From Bacteroides timonensis (GTDB lineage Bacteria; Bacteroidota; Bacteroidia; Bacteroidales; Bacteroidaceae), in assembly GCF_000513195.1 (NCBI RefSeq), contig NZ_CBVI010000008.1:100523-164522 (forward strand): a stretch of DNA of 64,000 bases, in the 5' to 3' direction. Shown here one piece after another: positions 50,701 to 59,539 of the stretch. Numbering within the stretch: the stretch's first letter is position 1; each line of letters opens with the position of its first letter. Made by a program: the position numbers and the translations under genes. A model generated the notes under the pieces. That model was not told the origin of the DNA and made no database searches. It saw nothing but the letters and a program-made list of their open reading frames with translations.

Positions 50701-51105
50701 GTCACTGAATGTATATGCCAGCGCACCTACCAGACCGCTACCCATGATGGTAATCAGTTGTCCGCGGGTAATATTATTCTCATCTGTAACAACAAGTTTG
50801 CGCACCAGATGCGTGATGCTCCAGAACAGGAACAGGATACAAGCGCCACTCATCAGTGCACTCATATAGTTTACCATTTTGGCAACGGTGCTCGGGTCAG
50901 AAGCAAATTGTGAGAACAGGTTGGCTACCAGCATGAAGAAAGGTGCTCCGGGCGGGTGTCCTACTTCCAGTTTGTAGCCGGTAGTGATGAACTCCGGGCA
51001 GTCCCAAAAACTTGCAGTCGGCTCAATAGTCATGCAATAGACCGTGGCTGCAATGATGAAAGTAATCCAACCCACAAGGTTGTTTACGGTTCTGTACTGT
51101 TTCAT
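47761..51105 (-). CDS. DUF2723-family polytopic membrane protein (glycosyltransferase-like)
   Basis: 1114 residues. About a dozen membrane segments fill the first 700 residues. The N-terminal loop TIEPTASFWDCPEFITTGYKLEVGHPPGAPF is family-typical and resembles the first acidic loop of protein O-mannosyltransferases. A soluble C-terminal part (about 700-1114) contains GNPIIFTNGDNDTFPLWY and TPR-like helices at the end. DUF2723 proteins are assigned to GT-C glycosyltransferases and have been linked to protein or envelope glycosylation in Bacteroidota; substrate here is unknown. Confidence 0.9.
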   Translation of the reverse strand: MKQYRTVNNLVGWITFIIAATVYCMTIEPTASFWDCPEFITTGYKLEVGHPPGAPFFMLVANLFSQFASDPSTVAKMVNYMSALMSGACILFLFWSITHLVRKLVVTDENNITRGQLITIMGSGLVGALAYTFSDTFWFSAVEGEVYAFSSLFTAVVFWLILKWEDVANEPHSDRWLILIAYLTGLSIGVHLLNLLCLPAIVLVYYYKKAPNANAKGSLLALLASGILVAAVLYGMVPGIVKVGGWFELFFVNTLGMSFNSGVMVYIIVLAASIIWGIYESYTEKNKMRMSISFVLTIALLGIPFYGHGTSAVIIGIIVIAFLYFYLSPKVQASMKEKYRVSARTLNTSLLCTMMIVIGYSSYAIIVIRSTANTPMDQNSPEDIFTLGEYLGREQYGTRPLFYGQAFSSKVALDVKDGYCEPRISYNGTKFIRKEKATPDEKDSYIEIPGRIEYEYAQNMLFPRMYSSQHAREYQAWVDIKGEDIPYDQCGQMVMVNMPTQWENIKFFFTYQLNWMYWRYFMWNFAGRQNDLQGSGEIEHGNWITGIPFIDNFLVGDQSLLPQELQNNKGHNVFYCLPLLLGIIGLLWQAYRGQKGIQQFWVVFFLFFMTGIAIVLYLNQTPSQPRERDYAYAGSFYAFAIWIGMGVAGIIRLLQHYAKMKELPAATLASVVCLFVPIQMASQTWDDHDRSDRYLARDFGQNYLMSLQETGNPIIFTNGDNDTFPLWYNQETEGFRTDARTCNLSYLQTDWYIDQMKRPAYDSPSLPITWDRMDYVEGTNEYIPVQADYKKSIDALYAEAEKQALNGNPEALVNVKKEFGENPYELQNILKYWVRSKNEDLKVIPTDSIVLKVDKEAVRRSGMMIPGDSIPDYMHISLKGKRALYKSELMMLEMLAEANWERPIYMAVSVGTENHLGMGNHFIQEGLTYRFTPFDTDKTGIKLDSEKMYDNLMNKFKFGGIDKEGIYIDENAMRMCYSHRRIFSQLVGQLIREGKNDKAKKALDYAEKMIPAYNVPYDWQNGAVQMAEAYYQLGETEKADSIMKALADKAVEYLTWYLSLDDQRFAMSSREIVDYHLPILSSEVKLMQKYNSELAPIYDNKLNELYQMCVDRMK

Positions 51106-51281
51106 TCGGAAAGAATTCGTTATGTTTTTTAAGTTATAGCTCTGTATTTTAGTATATACGGCCGCAAATATAGTGATTTAACTGCTAAATGCGTGGAGGT
51201 AAGGCATATTTATTAGGATAGGTTAAAAGATATACATTGATTTTTTGTAGAGAAAAGTTTCAAATATTATAGCTCTGATGT

Positions 51282-52064
51282 TTAATGTTCGCAATTGCAG
51301 CATCCACATTCGTCTCCATGTTTATGCTCTGCCAATATACGATGGGGCAGTGCTCCGTGCCCTAATAACTCTATCGGACAATTAAAGTTCCGTTCCAACC
51401 ATTCTTCACTTATACCCGTGTCGGGATGATAATCCAGTGTTTCATTCACGCAGGCGATGGACTTCACTTGTTGTAGTACTGTGCCGATATCATGGCTGAC
51501 AAGAATGATGGCGCAGTCGTGGTTAATCTCTGCCAATAGTTCGTAAAGGCGGGCTTCGAAACGCTTGTCGATATAGGTACTGGGTTCGTCTAGGACAACG
51601 AGTTGAGGATCGGAGATGATGGCACGCCCCAGCAAAGCACGTTGCAATTGTCCGCCGCTTAGTGCACCGATGGCACGTTCTTCCAATCCTTCCAATCCCA
51701 TGCGGGCAATCACTTGGCGGGCTTTCTCCCGATGTGCTGCGGTGAAGCGTGAAATAAGTGACTTTTGCGAGCTGAGTCCGGAAAGGATTACTTCTTCCAC
51801 TGTAATGGGAAACTTACGATCTATACTGTTGTATTGTGGCAGATATCCCATTTTGAGTGCTCGTCCACCTCTATAAAGAATTTCCCCTCCCGTAGGTTTC
51901 AACAGACCGAGTATACATTTGATGAGAGTTGTTTTTCCGCCGCCATTAGGGCCGATGATGCCCAGAAAGTCCCTGTCGTAAACGGTGAGGTTTACGTTGC
52001 GTAATACCGTGCGGCTGTCATAGCCGGCACTGAGATTCTTTATTTCAATAAGAGGCGTACCCAT
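51282..52064 (-). CDS. Metal ABC transporter ATP-binding protein (ZnuC/MntB-like)
   Basis: 260 residues. Walker A GPNGGGKTTL, signature LSGGQLQR, Walker B LVVLDEPS and the H-loop VSHDIG. The C terminus ends in HKHGDECGCCNCEH, a His/Cys cluster suited to metal binding and not part of a standard ABC domain. The binding-protein gene lies 23 bases upstream. The expected membrane permease is not next to either gene. Confidence 0.92.
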   Translation of the reverse strand: MGTPLIEIKNLSAGYDSRTVLRNVNLTVYDRDFLGIIGPNGGGKTTLIKCILGLLKPTGGEILYRGGRALKMGYLPQYNSIDRKFPITVEEVILSGLSSQKSLISRFTAAHREKARQVIARMGLEGLEERAIGALSGGQLQRALLGRAIISDPQLVVLDEPSTYIDKRFEARLYELLAEINHDCAIILVSHDIGTVLQQVKSIACVNETLDYHPDTGISEEWLERNFNCPIELLGHGALPHRILAEHKHGDECGCCNCEH

Positions 52065-52087
52065 TTGTTTACTGCTTGACGATGTCT

Positions 52088-53020
52088 TTAGTTCTTAACG
52101 ACCAATTCCTTGGCAATGTTCAACATTTCTTCTTCCCAATCGTAAGAAAGCGGATTGATAGGGATTACCTTCGTTCCCGTCTGTTTGGCAATAATCTCTG
52201 CATTGCGACGGTCAAATTCAGGTTGCACGAAGATAACACGGACTTTCTCTTTTTTACAAGTGTCTATCAGATTCTTGAGGTGGGAGGGAGAAGGCTCTTT
52301 ACCATTTTCTTCGATGGAAATCTGATGCAAGCCGTAGTCGCGGGCAAAGTAAGATAATGCCGGATGATAAATCATGAAAGCGCGGTCCGCATTGGGGGCC
52401 GACAGCATGTGACAAATAAGGCTATCGGTATGTTCAATCTGGTTGCAGAGACTTTGGTAACGCTCCATATAGACTTCTTCATTGCCTTTGTCGATGGCGC
52501 ACAGTGCATTTACGATATTTCCGGCAATAATCTGTGCATTATAGGCAGAACTCCAAACGTGCGGTTCCACACCAAAAAGATGCTGATGCTCATCGTCTTG
52601 GATGGAATCGTGGGCGTGAGGTTCATCGGCATCGTGATGATGATGGGCGTGTGAGGAATCATAAATCAGGTCGATGCCTCGGGAAGTATCGAAGAATTGC
52701 AGGTGCGGAGCGTTATCCGTCAGCTTGTCCATCCAGGTTTGTTCAAAACCGATATAGCCGATCCGGAAGTAGGCTTTGCTCTTGGCAAGATCTACGAGTT
52801 GCTGGGGGGTAGGATCGTAGGTTTCCGGACTACTCCCTTTGGGAACCATGCTGATAACATTGAAGTTATCGCCTGCAATGGCTTCGGTGAAATAGCGTAA
52901 TGGCTCAATAGTGACGGTGATGACGGGTTTATCGCCTTCACTCTTATTATTTTGGACGCTGCTGTTCTTGCAGGATGCGGCGAGCAAGGCAGCGAGGATG
53001 TATAGGAATGTTCGTTTCAT
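52088..53020 (-). CDS. Zinc/manganese ABC transporter substrate-binding lipoprotein (ZnuA-like)
   Basis: 310 residues of the cluster A-I solute-binding family. Lipobox LLAASC (Cys17). EPLRYFTEAIAGD, SPETYDPTPQQL and the metal-ligand histidines (VEPHVWSS, YHPALSYFAR) fit the family. A His/Asp-rich loop (SHAHHHHDADEPHAH and DEHQH, about residues 127-150) is typical of zinc rather than manganese proteins. Co-transcribed with the ATPase gene. Confidence 0.93.
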   Translation of the reverse strand: MKRTFLYILAALLAASCKNSSVQNNKSEGDKPVITVTIEPLRYFTEAIAGDNFNVISMVPKGSSPETYDPTPQQLVDLAKSKAYFRIGYIGFEQTWMDKLTDNAPHLQFFDTSRGIDLIYDSSHAHHHHDADEPHAHDSIQDDEHQHLFGVEPHVWSSAYNAQIIAGNIVNALCAIDKGNEEVYMERYQSLCNQIEHTDSLICHMLSAPNADRAFMIYHPALSYFARDYGLHQISIEENGKEPSPSHLKNLIDTCKKEKVRVIFVQPEFDRRNAEIIAKQTGTKVIPINPLSYDWEEEMLNIAKELVVKN

Positions 53021-53054
53021 TATTATATTTATGGTTTTTATAATTGATTACTCT

Positions 53055-53729
53055 TTATGGTTTCTCTTTCGTTGCCCTCAGTATCTCCCGCTTTCCCCCC
53101 GGAGGTCCCGGAAGGCGCTCCACACGGAAGCCCACAGCTTGCAACATACGGCGGATGACACCTTTGGCGCAATACGTCGTCAATATTCCCCCTGTATTTA
53201 TATAAACGTAAAGAGAGCGAAATAATTGCTCGTTCCACATTTCTGGTTGCTTTTCAGGGGCGAAAGCATCGAAGTAAACGACGGAGGGGGAAAATGAAGA
53301 ATTAACCACTCTTAATTCTTCATTAATCACTGTATTCGCATCTCCTTTTATCTTCCGCAGGGTGAAGTGCGGGGATATTTTTACATCTTCTTCCCACGGG
53401 GCGGTGTGCAGCTGCTTGAACAGCGGGTTATTGCTATATCCTAGTGCATCGACTTCTTCCCAGGCAAGGGGATAGAGCTCGATACCGGTATAATGTACGG
53501 GACGCGCATCCTGTTCGGCAACTTCCAATGTGAGCAAGGCATTCAGTCCGGTGCCGAAGCCTATCTCAAGAACGTGCGGTTGCGGTGCGGCAGAGGCTTT
53601 CAGGCCCATGTCGATAAAGATATGCTGCGACTCTGTACGCGCCCCTTTCACCGAATGATAATGTTCATCCAGTTCGGGCACAAACAGTGTTGCGCTTCCA
53701 TCTTCCGTACGTTCTATAATTCGTTTCAT
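53055..53729 (-). CDS. mnmD: tRNA 5-methylaminomethyl-2-thiouridine methyltransferase (MnmD-type)
   Basis: 224 residues equivalent to the methyltransferase half of MnmC, which makes the final methylation at U34 of some tRNAs. SAM motif LEIGFGTGLNAL, GIELYPL, the catalytic-site DAFAPEKQPEMW, and the terminal PGPPGGKREILRA are family-specific. No FAD-dependent MnmC1 domain is attached, as in other stand-alone MnmD proteins. Three bases separate it from the DedA-like gene upstream. Confidence 0.93.
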   Translation of the reverse strand: MKRIIERTEDGSATLFVPELDEHYHSVKGARTESQHIFIDMGLKASAAPQPHVLEIGFGTGLNALLTLEVAEQDARPVHYTGIELYPLAWEEVDALGYSNNPLFKQLHTAPWEEDVKISPHFTLRKIKGDANTVINEELRVVNSSFSPSVVYFDAFAPEKQPEMWNEQLFRSLYVYINTGGILTTYCAKGVIRRMLQAVGFRVERLPGPPGGKREILRATKEKP

Positions 53730-53732
53730 AAC

Positions 53733-54206
53733 TTAAAACATAGATATTACTCCCTGCAATGCCAGCAGCATCACGGCATACCGTATCAGCTTTCCGGCAA
53801 ACATGGACGAAGTAGTCAGCCATACATTGCTGCGCATGAAACCCAGTGCAATGGCAATTACTTCGCCCACAAAGGGCAGGAATGCGAAAAAGCCCATCAA
53901 TGCTCCTTTACCTTGAAGGAAAGTCTGCATCTTGTCTACTTTTTCTTTTTTTACTTTGAAATATTTCTCTATCCAGACTACGTTACCCAGACGCCCCATG
54001 TAGTAGCACGTCATACCGCCAATCGTATTACCCAACGTGGCGAAGAATACACACATCACCGGACTGAGCCCTACCTTTACCAGTGCTATCATCACCAGTT
54101 CCGAACTGAACGGAACGATGCTTCCTGCCAGTAAGGCGGAGATAAATAAACCGAGATAGCCCCAGTCTATCAAGAGTTGAACCAGTGAGTCTACAAAAGC
54201 ATCCAT
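53733..54206 (-). CDS. DedA/VTT-domain membrane protein (YqaA-like)
   Basis: 157 residues, shorter than canonical DedA (about 200). N-terminal re-entrant-type segment GLFISALLAGSIVPFSSELV, family glycines in ATLGNTIGGMTCYYMGRL, and the C-terminal GFFAFLPFVGEVIAIALGFMR arginine motif. Likely a lipid-scramblase-related protein of the inner membrane. Its start overlaps the end of the upstream membrane-protein gene by 16 bases. Confidence 0.88.
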   Translation of the reverse strand: MDAFVDSLVQLLIDWGYLGLFISALLAGSIVPFSSELVMIALVKVGLSPVMCVFFATLGNTIGGMTCYYMGRLGNVVWIEKYFKVKKEKVDKMQTFLQGKGALMGFFAFLPFVGEVIAIALGFMRSNVWLTTSSMFAGKLIRYAVMLLALQGVISMF

Positions 54207-55192
54207 ACGTTAAATCCGAATAAGAGTATAAGCCCGGCAAGGGCACAAATGAAAAACACATTAGAAGCCCGACTGTTCGTCAGTACCACGAAATGTCCTG
54301 TCAGGATGCTGACGCCTATCAGCAGCAAGGGCAGGAGATGAAACGTTTGTGCCGGTTGCAACAGGATATAAACGAAGATGCAGAACGTCAGGAAAATAAG
54401 GAAATGCAGATAGCTGCGGGTACGTATCTTATCTTCGTAACCTGCCACCAGGCAGTGAACGGAGCTTACTATGAACAACAGGAACAAATAGCCCAATGTA
54501 GCGATTTCCCATAATGGGAAGTTCCATAAAGTAATGGGATGGAACGTCACCAGTTCGATGAACGGCTGATAGAATAATTCTATTTCACCATAGAAGTAGG
54601 CATGTCCAAACAGGAACCAATAGGGTAGTGTCCAACCGATCAGACCTCCGAAAAAGCTCTTAGGAGTGAGTGCCTGGAAACTGTATGCACCGATCCAGAA
54701 AAGGGGAATGAACAATGTCAGTTGCGGGAAGAACAGACTGCCCGTCCCGATAAACAGGAACGAGTAGAACATGGTGCCCGCCGGACGTGGATGTTGATAG
54801 CCCTTGAACAGGAAGAACAAGGATATCAGAAACGCTGTCGAGGCAATGTCTCCGGCATATAACTGGTGCATGGCAGGACAGACAGATATCAGCAGGAAGT
54901 AAATGGCTGTCTGCACGGATGCCCGCATACGGATAATGGCGAAGGTGTTGTTCAGCTCTATCAGGAAGTAACCGATTATACCGTAAAGCAGAAAGCTTAG
55001 GGGCGCACTTGCCCATGTCGGAATCCAATTGTTGTAGATGGTTTCCCACAATGGGTAATTGCTTTTCATCACTGGAATCTCGGGTAATAAGATGGAAGTC
55101 AGTACCCAGCAGAACAGTGATAGAAAGATAGCAGCGGGGAGGGTGAAGCGCCCCGCTGTAATCCGGTTCTGTAATCGTTTACTTCGTATCAT
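54191..55192 (-). CDS. Polytopic membrane protein of unknown function
   Basis: 333 residues with about nine to ten hydrophobic segments from end to end (for example AAIFLSLFCWVLTSILL, AIYFLLISVCPAM, GLILLFGFNVWMLL). Conserved-looking polar sites are few (PLWETIYNNW, FPQLTLFIPLFWIGAY). This type of protein is common in Bacteroidota beside mnmD and purD, possibly the DUF6427 family, but I am not sure. No enzymatic motif was seen. Confidence 0.82.
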   Translation of the reverse strand: MIRSKRLQNRITAGRFTLPAAIFLSLFCWVLTSILLPEIPVMKSNYPLWETIYNNWIPTWASAPLSFLLYGIIGYFLIELNNTFAIIRMRASVQTAIYFLLISVCPAMHQLYAGDIASTAFLISLFFLFKGYQHPRPAGTMFYSFLFIGTGSLFFPQLTLFIPLFWIGAYSFQALTPKSFFGGLIGWTLPYWFLFGHAYFYGEIELFYQPFIELVTFHPITLWNFPLWEIATLGYLFLLFIVSSVHCLVAGYEDKIRTRSYLHFLIFLTFCIFVYILLQPAQTFHLLPLLLIGVSILTGHFVVLTNSRASNVFFICALAGLILLFGFNVWMLL

Positions 55193-55200
55193 ATACTAAC

Positions 55201-55261
55201 AATGTGGTAAGGTGATAATGTGGTAGAGTGATAACTTACCACATTATCACCTTACCACATT
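55201..55261. repeat. Perfect 25-bp inverted repeat
   Basis: Arms 55201-55225 and 55237-55261 are exact reverse complements, made of AATGTGGTA and GGTGATA words, with an 11-base centre. It lies between purD and the membrane-protein gene. No U tract follows on the minus strand, so it looks more like an intergenic repeat or mRNA-protecting hairpin than a standard terminator. Confidence 0.85.
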
Positions 55262-55273
55262 ATCACTTTTTCT

Positions 55274-56542
55274 TTAGAGATCGAATCCGATGTCGCGGCG
55301 GAAATACTTCTTGTCGAAGTGGATCATATCCGCTACTTTATAACTTTTGGCAAGGGCTTCTTCCTTGGTTTCACCATACGAACATACGGCAATCACGCGT
55401 CCGCCGTTCGTTACCACTTGTCCGTCTTTCATTGCGGTTCCGGCATGGAAGAGGATGCTGTCCGTGGCTGCTTCAAATCCGGTCATCACTTTGCCCTTTT
55501 CGTAAGCTTCGGGGTATCCACCGCTGACAAGCATGACACAGGCGGCTGTCCGTGGGTCTATTACCAATGTCTTGGTGTCGAGGTTGACATCGCGTACACC
55601 TTCCAGAAGTTCTACAAAGTCGCTTTGTATACGCAACATGACGCTTTCTGTCTCCGGATCGCCCATACGGACGTTGTATTCTATCACCATCGGTTCGCCT
55701 TTCACACGGATCAGGCCGAGGAAGATGAAGCCTTTGTAAAGGATGTTTTCTTCCTGCAATCCGCGGATGGTAGGTTCGATGATGCGGGTGCGTACCTTTT
55801 CCATGAATACCTCATCGGCAAAGGGGACAGGAGTTACACTTCCCATGCCACCGGTATTCAGGCCTTTATCGCCTTCACCGATGCGTTTGTAATCTTTGGC
55901 AACAGGTAAAACCTTATAGTTCTTGCTGTCTGTCAGCACAAATACGGAGCACTCTATACCGCTGAGGAATTCTTCGATAACAACTGTGGCGCTGGCCTGA
56001 CCAAACATACCGCCGAGCATTTCTTCCAGTTCCCGCTTGGCTTCTTCCAGTGTAGGGAGAATGAGTACACCTTTTCCGGCGCATAGACCGTCGGCTTTCA
56101 GCACGTAGGGAGCTTCGAGGGTTTCGAGGAAAGCAAGGCCTTCGTCCAGATTAGCAGCAGTGATGCTTTTGTAACGGGCGGTGGGAATACCGTGACGTTC
56201 CATGAAGCCTTTGGCGAATTCTTTGCTGCCTTCCAGTTGCGCACCTTTAGCTGTAGGGCCGATGATGGCAATATGTTGGGTGGAAGCATCTCCGGTAAAG
56301 CTGTCGTAGATACCTCCTACCAACGGATCTTCGGGACCTACCACGATCATGTCTATCTTTTGTTCTAAAGCGAAGGCTTTCAAGGCAGGGAAATCGGTTG
56401 CCTTGATGGATACGTTCTCGCCTACCGCACTGGTGCCGGCATTACCGGGGGCGATAAAAAGTTTCTCTACTTTCGGGCTTTGGGCTATTTTCCATGCCAG
56501 GGCATGCTCGCGGCCGCCGCTTCCTAATAATAATACTTTCAT
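55274..56542 (-). CDS. purD: Phosphoribosylamine-glycine ligase
   Basis: 422 residues from ATG at 56542, which starts directly at the conserved [18 protein letters not shown]; an ATG at 56569 would add nine residues that overlap the preceding gene's stop. ATP-grasp enzyme making GAR in purine synthesis. [22 protein letters not shown] and [12 protein letters not shown] (metal-binding Glu/Asn) are all present. Normal length. Confidence 0.96.
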   Translation of the reverse strand: MKVLLLGSGGREHALAWKIAQSPKVEKLFIAPGNAGTSAVGENVSIKATDFPALKAFALEQKIDMIVVGPEDPLVGGIYDSFTGDASTQHIAIIGPTAKGAQLEGSKEFAKGFMERHGIPTARYKSITAANLDEGLAFLETLEAPYVLKADGLCAGKGVLILPTLEEAKRELEEMLGGMFGQASATVVIEEFLSGIECSVFVLTDSKNYKVLPVAKDYKRIGEGDKGLNTGGMGSVTPVPFADEVFMEKVRTRIIEPTIRGLQEENILYKGFIFLGLIRVKGEPMVIEYNVRMGDPETESVMLRIQSDFVELLEGVRDVNLDTKTLVIDPRTAACVMLVSGGYPEAYEKGKVMTGFEAATDSILFHAGTAMKDGQVVTNGGRVIAVCSYGETKEEALAKSYKVADMIHFDKKYFRRDIGFDL

Positions 56543-56565
56543 CTTTATATTTCTTTTAATTGTAA

Positions 56566-58776
56566 TCACTTATTTCCTAAATACTCTTCAAAATACCGTG
56601 TTATCTTCTCATGCAAATGCACCCGGTCACGTCCCATGACATTATGCTTATGTGTGGGATAGATAAACAAGTCCGGATATGTGCGTGCATCCACACAAGC
56701 CTTTATGAACGAAAGTGTGTGTTGAGGCACACAAGTGTCGTCATGGTCGTCGTGAATCAGCAATAGATGCCCTTTCAGATTGCCGGCAAGGTTTTTCAGG
56801 TTGCACTTCTCGTAGCCTTCCGGATTGCTCTGCGGCGTATCCATATAGCGTTCTCCGTACATGATTTCATAATATCCCCAGTCAATGACCGGACCGCCTG
56901 CAACGCCTACCTTGAATATCTCGGGATAGCGGAGCAGCAATGCCGTAGTCATGTGTCCACCGAAACTCCATCCGTGCACGCCGATGCGGTCAGCGTCTAC
57001 GTAAGGCAGGCTTCTCAGGAATTCGGCACCCTTCACCTGGTCTTTTCCTTCTTCGATGCCGAGGTTGCGGAAGGTGACGTTCTCAAATGCCAGCCCGCGG
57101 TTTTCACTGCCGCGATTGTCGAGGGTGAACATGATATAACCTTTGTTTGCCATGTAGATGTCCCAGCCACGTGCACCGTTCTGCCATCCGCTGGTAACCA
57201 TCTGTGCGTGCGGGCCTCCGTAGACGTAGATGATGGCGGGATATTTCTTTGCCGGGTCGAAGTCTGCAGGTTTCACAAGGCGGTAGTAAAGGTCGGTCAC
57301 GCCGTCGGCTGCCTTGATGGTGCCTGTTTCGATGCTGGGCATGGTGAAGCCTTCAAACGGATTTTTGGCTGTCAGCAGATTGATGCTTTTGCCGTTCTGA
57401 GTGGACATGAGGTTGATGCTGCGCGGCATTTCAGGGCTGGACCAAGTGTCGATGAGATAGTTGCCGCTGGCACTCAGTGTTCCGCGGTGTACGCCCTTGC
57501 CGTTGTCCAGCGGGGTAATCTTTCCGTTGTTTGCGTTCACCTTATATATATTGCTTTGCAGTGGTGACTCTTTGGTGGCGGTGAAGATGATTTCTTTCTT
57601 CTTTTCATTGAAACCGAGCACATCTTGCACAAGCCAGTTGCCTTGTGTCAGTTGCTTCACTTTGCAGCCTTGGCGATAGGTGCCTCCTGCTGCTGCGGAG
57701 TGCGTTTCGGGATAAGCCAGGGTTTTGGTATCAAACAGATACAGATGATTGTAACCATCGCGTTGGCTTTGGTAGATGAACTTGCTGCTGTCCCACGGCA
57801 GGAAAAGGATAGGGTGTTGCGGCTCCACATATTTGGGATGCTTCTCTTCCAGATAGAAGGTGTTTATCCGTTCGCCTGTCTCAGCGTTGTACTGGCAGAG
57901 TTGAGCATGGTTCTGGTCGCGGTTCAGCTCAATGAGATAGAGACTTTTGGCATCCGGTGCCCAACTGATATTGGTGAAGTAACGATCCGTGGGGTCGCCC
58001 GCGTTCAGATAGATGGTCTTCTGAGTTTCGGGGTTGTAGATGCCTATGGTTACCTTGTGGCTCGTCATGCCTGCCATTGGGTAGCGGACATTGTTCAGTT
58101 CGCCTACCCGTGTGGTGATGTCTACCAGTGGATATTGCGTCACCATGCTTTCGTCCATGCGGTAGAAGGCGAGCAGATTGCCTTGAGGGCTCCAGTAAGT
58201 TCCTTTGCTGATGCCGAACTCGTTGCGGTGTACGCTTTGTCCGCATACGATGCCGTCGGGTTCGCTGGTTATGGCGGTGTCGTTCACGAAAAGATTATTC
58301 TTGATAGTGTAGGCCACATTGCCGCTCGCGATATGATAATCTTTATTGGCACTCTCCTTCGGGAAATCCCGTTTGCTGATAATCTTGTCCGCTTCCCAGT
58401 CATAAACGGTGTAGCTTCCGGGCAGGGTGATGAGCATCTGCGTTCTATCAGCCCAAGGCAAGCTCACTTGACTCAGATGTCTCAGTTTGCCCAGCTTTTC
58501 CTGTTCCAGGGTCCGGTTGATTTTCTCGCGCGTCACGAGTAGAACTTCTTTTCCGGTTTTTGGGTTTATTGCCAGTAAGGAGTCTATTCCGGGCTTGATG
58601 CAGGTGTCTCCCCACCATTGCACTCCATAGAGGTTTTCAGCAAAGCGATAGGTTTCTCCGCCGGGGATCAGGTCTTCCAGCGTCGGTTTCTTTAAATCTT
58701 GTGCCATAACGTTTGTTGTGAAGAGAGTGGGTAACGCCAATAGCGCTATTCCCATCCATTTACTGATTATCTTCAT
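56566..58776 (-). CDS. S9-family dipeptidyl peptidase (DPP IV type)
   Basis: 736 residues from ATG at 58776; ATGs at 58782 and 58797 are alternatives that only extend the signal peptide (cut near TNVMAQ). An N-terminal beta-propeller is followed by an alpha/beta hydrolase domain with Ser of GWSFGGH (about residue 604), Asp in [10 protein letters not shown] (about 680) and His in THKHNVMG (about 711). Releases dipeptides, usually X-Pro, in the periplasm. The start overlaps the end of the ORF6N gene by 17 bases. Confidence 0.93.
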   Translation of the reverse strand: MKIISKWMGIALLALPTLFTTNVMAQDLKKPTLEDLIPGGETYRFAENLYGVQWWGDTCIKPGIDSLLAINPKTGKEVLLVTREKINRTLEQEKLGKLRHLSQVSLPWADRTQMLITLPGSYTVYDWEADKIISKRDFPKESANKDYHIASGNVAYTIKNNLFVNDTAITSEPDGIVCGQSVHRNEFGISKGTYWSPQGNLLAFYRMDESMVTQYPLVDITTRVGELNNVRYPMAGMTSHKVTIGIYNPETQKTIYLNAGDPTDRYFTNISWAPDAKSLYLIELNRDQNHAQLCQYNAETGERINTFYLEEKHPKYVEPQHPILFLPWDSSKFIYQSQRDGYNHLYLFDTKTLAYPETHSAAAGGTYRQGCKVKQLTQGNWLVQDVLGFNEKKKEIIFTATKESPLQSNIYKVNANNGKITPLDNGKGVHRGTLSASGNYLIDTWSSPEMPRSINLMSTQNGKSINLLTAKNPFEGFTMPSIETGTIKAADGVTDLYYRLVKPADFDPAKKYPAIIYVYGGPHAQMVTSGWQNGARGWDIYMANKGYIMFTLDNRGSENRGLAFENVTFRNLGIEEGKDQVKGAEFLRSLPYVDADRIGVHGWSFGGHMTTALLLRYPEIFKVGVAGGPVIDWGYYEIMYGERYMDTPQSNPEGYEKCNLKNLAGNLKGHLLLIHDDHDDTCVPQHTLSFIKACVDARTYPDLFIYPTHKHNVMGRDRVHLHEKITRYFEEYLGNK

Positions 58777-59359
58777 GTTCATAGTCTTTTGTTTCATTCT
58801 CTTTTCTGAATCCTTTTATTTCTATTCTGCCCATCGGAGTGCTTTTCACTTGTATTGCGGCGCTCAGCTTTGCAAAGGCGGAGAAAAGTTCGTCGAATTG
58901 TTTCTCGTAACTGTCTCTGTCGGAAGTAACGTCTTCTTCCAGATATTCAATGCGTTCTCTTAGTTCATCAAGCTCCTTCTTGGGGGCGTGGGAGAGGAGA
59001 TATTGACGCATGTGGACGAAGGCACGCATGATGTTGATGTTGACTTCGATGGCTTTGGGGCTCCGGAGGATGCCGGAAAGCATGGCGACACCTTGTTCGG
59101 TGAAGGCGAAAGGGGCGTAGCGAAACCAATCGTTTGATAAGGTTCCATTTTGGAACCTTATATTGGATATCAATGACTTAGCTTCATATTCAGTGAGTCT
59201 AAACATGAAATCTTCCGGAAAACGTTCAATGTTACGTCTTACTTGTTCTTTTAGACGCTTTGTTTCTATCTCATACATCTCCGCTAAATCAAAGTCCAGC
59301 ATCACCTTCTGACCTCTGATTTCGTATATCTTATTCTCTACAATAATTAGATCATCCAT
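58760..59359 (-). CDS. ORF6N-domain DNA-binding protein
   Basis: 199 residues. The N-terminal ORF6N domain (about 5-90) has VMLDFDLAEMYEIETKRLKEQV and NIERFPEDFMF, followed by YAPFAFTEQGVAMLSGIL. A coiled-coil-like helix (ELRERIEYLEEDV) covers about 130-150, and the C terminus is basic to acidic. ORF6N/KilA-N proteins are typical of phages and mobile islands, but this one lies among core genes. A 23-bp palindrome lies inside it (59138-59160), with two relatives in the spacer and gene end next to it. Confidence 0.9.
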   Translation of the reverse strand: MDDLIIVENKIYEIRGQKVMLDFDLAEMYEIETKRLKEQVRRNIERFPEDFMFRLTEYEAKSLISNIRFQNGTLSNDWFRYAPFAFTEQGVAMLSGILRSPKAIEVNINIMRAFVHMRQYLLSHAPKKELDELRERIEYLEEDVTSDRDSYEKQFDELFSAFAKLSAAIQVKSTPMGRIEIKGFRKENETKDYEHEDNQ

Positions 59360-59375
59360 TTATGCCTTGTTCTTT

Positions 59376-59398
59376 TAAGGTCGCAAATTGCGACCTTA
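59376..59398. repeat. 23-bp near-palindrome, one of three related copies
   Basis: TAAGGTCGC and GCGACCTTA flank AAATT. Related copies lie at 59138-59160 (inside the ORF6N gene) and 59500-59522 (after the methyltransferase stop). All are followed by TATA(T/C)TG on the plus strand. Confidence 0.75.
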
Positions 59399-59499
59399 TA
59401 TTGTCTACCAATAAGTTATCTTCTACTTCCTAGTCTGAACTCCCACTTTGAAATATCAAGCTGATACTCGTAACTTATCTCTTTTATGTCTTGTAAGTT

Positions 59500-59522
59500 T
59501 AAGGTGCCAATTTGGAACCTTA
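59500..59522. repeat. 23-bp near-palindrome, third related copy
   Basis: TAAGGTGCCAATTTGGAACCTTA: same arms as the copies at 59138-59160 and 59376-59398 apart from one mismatch, followed by TATACTG. Lies just after the stop of the rRNA methyltransferase gene. Confidence 0.7.
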
Positions 59523-59539
59523 TACTGTTTATCAGCAAC

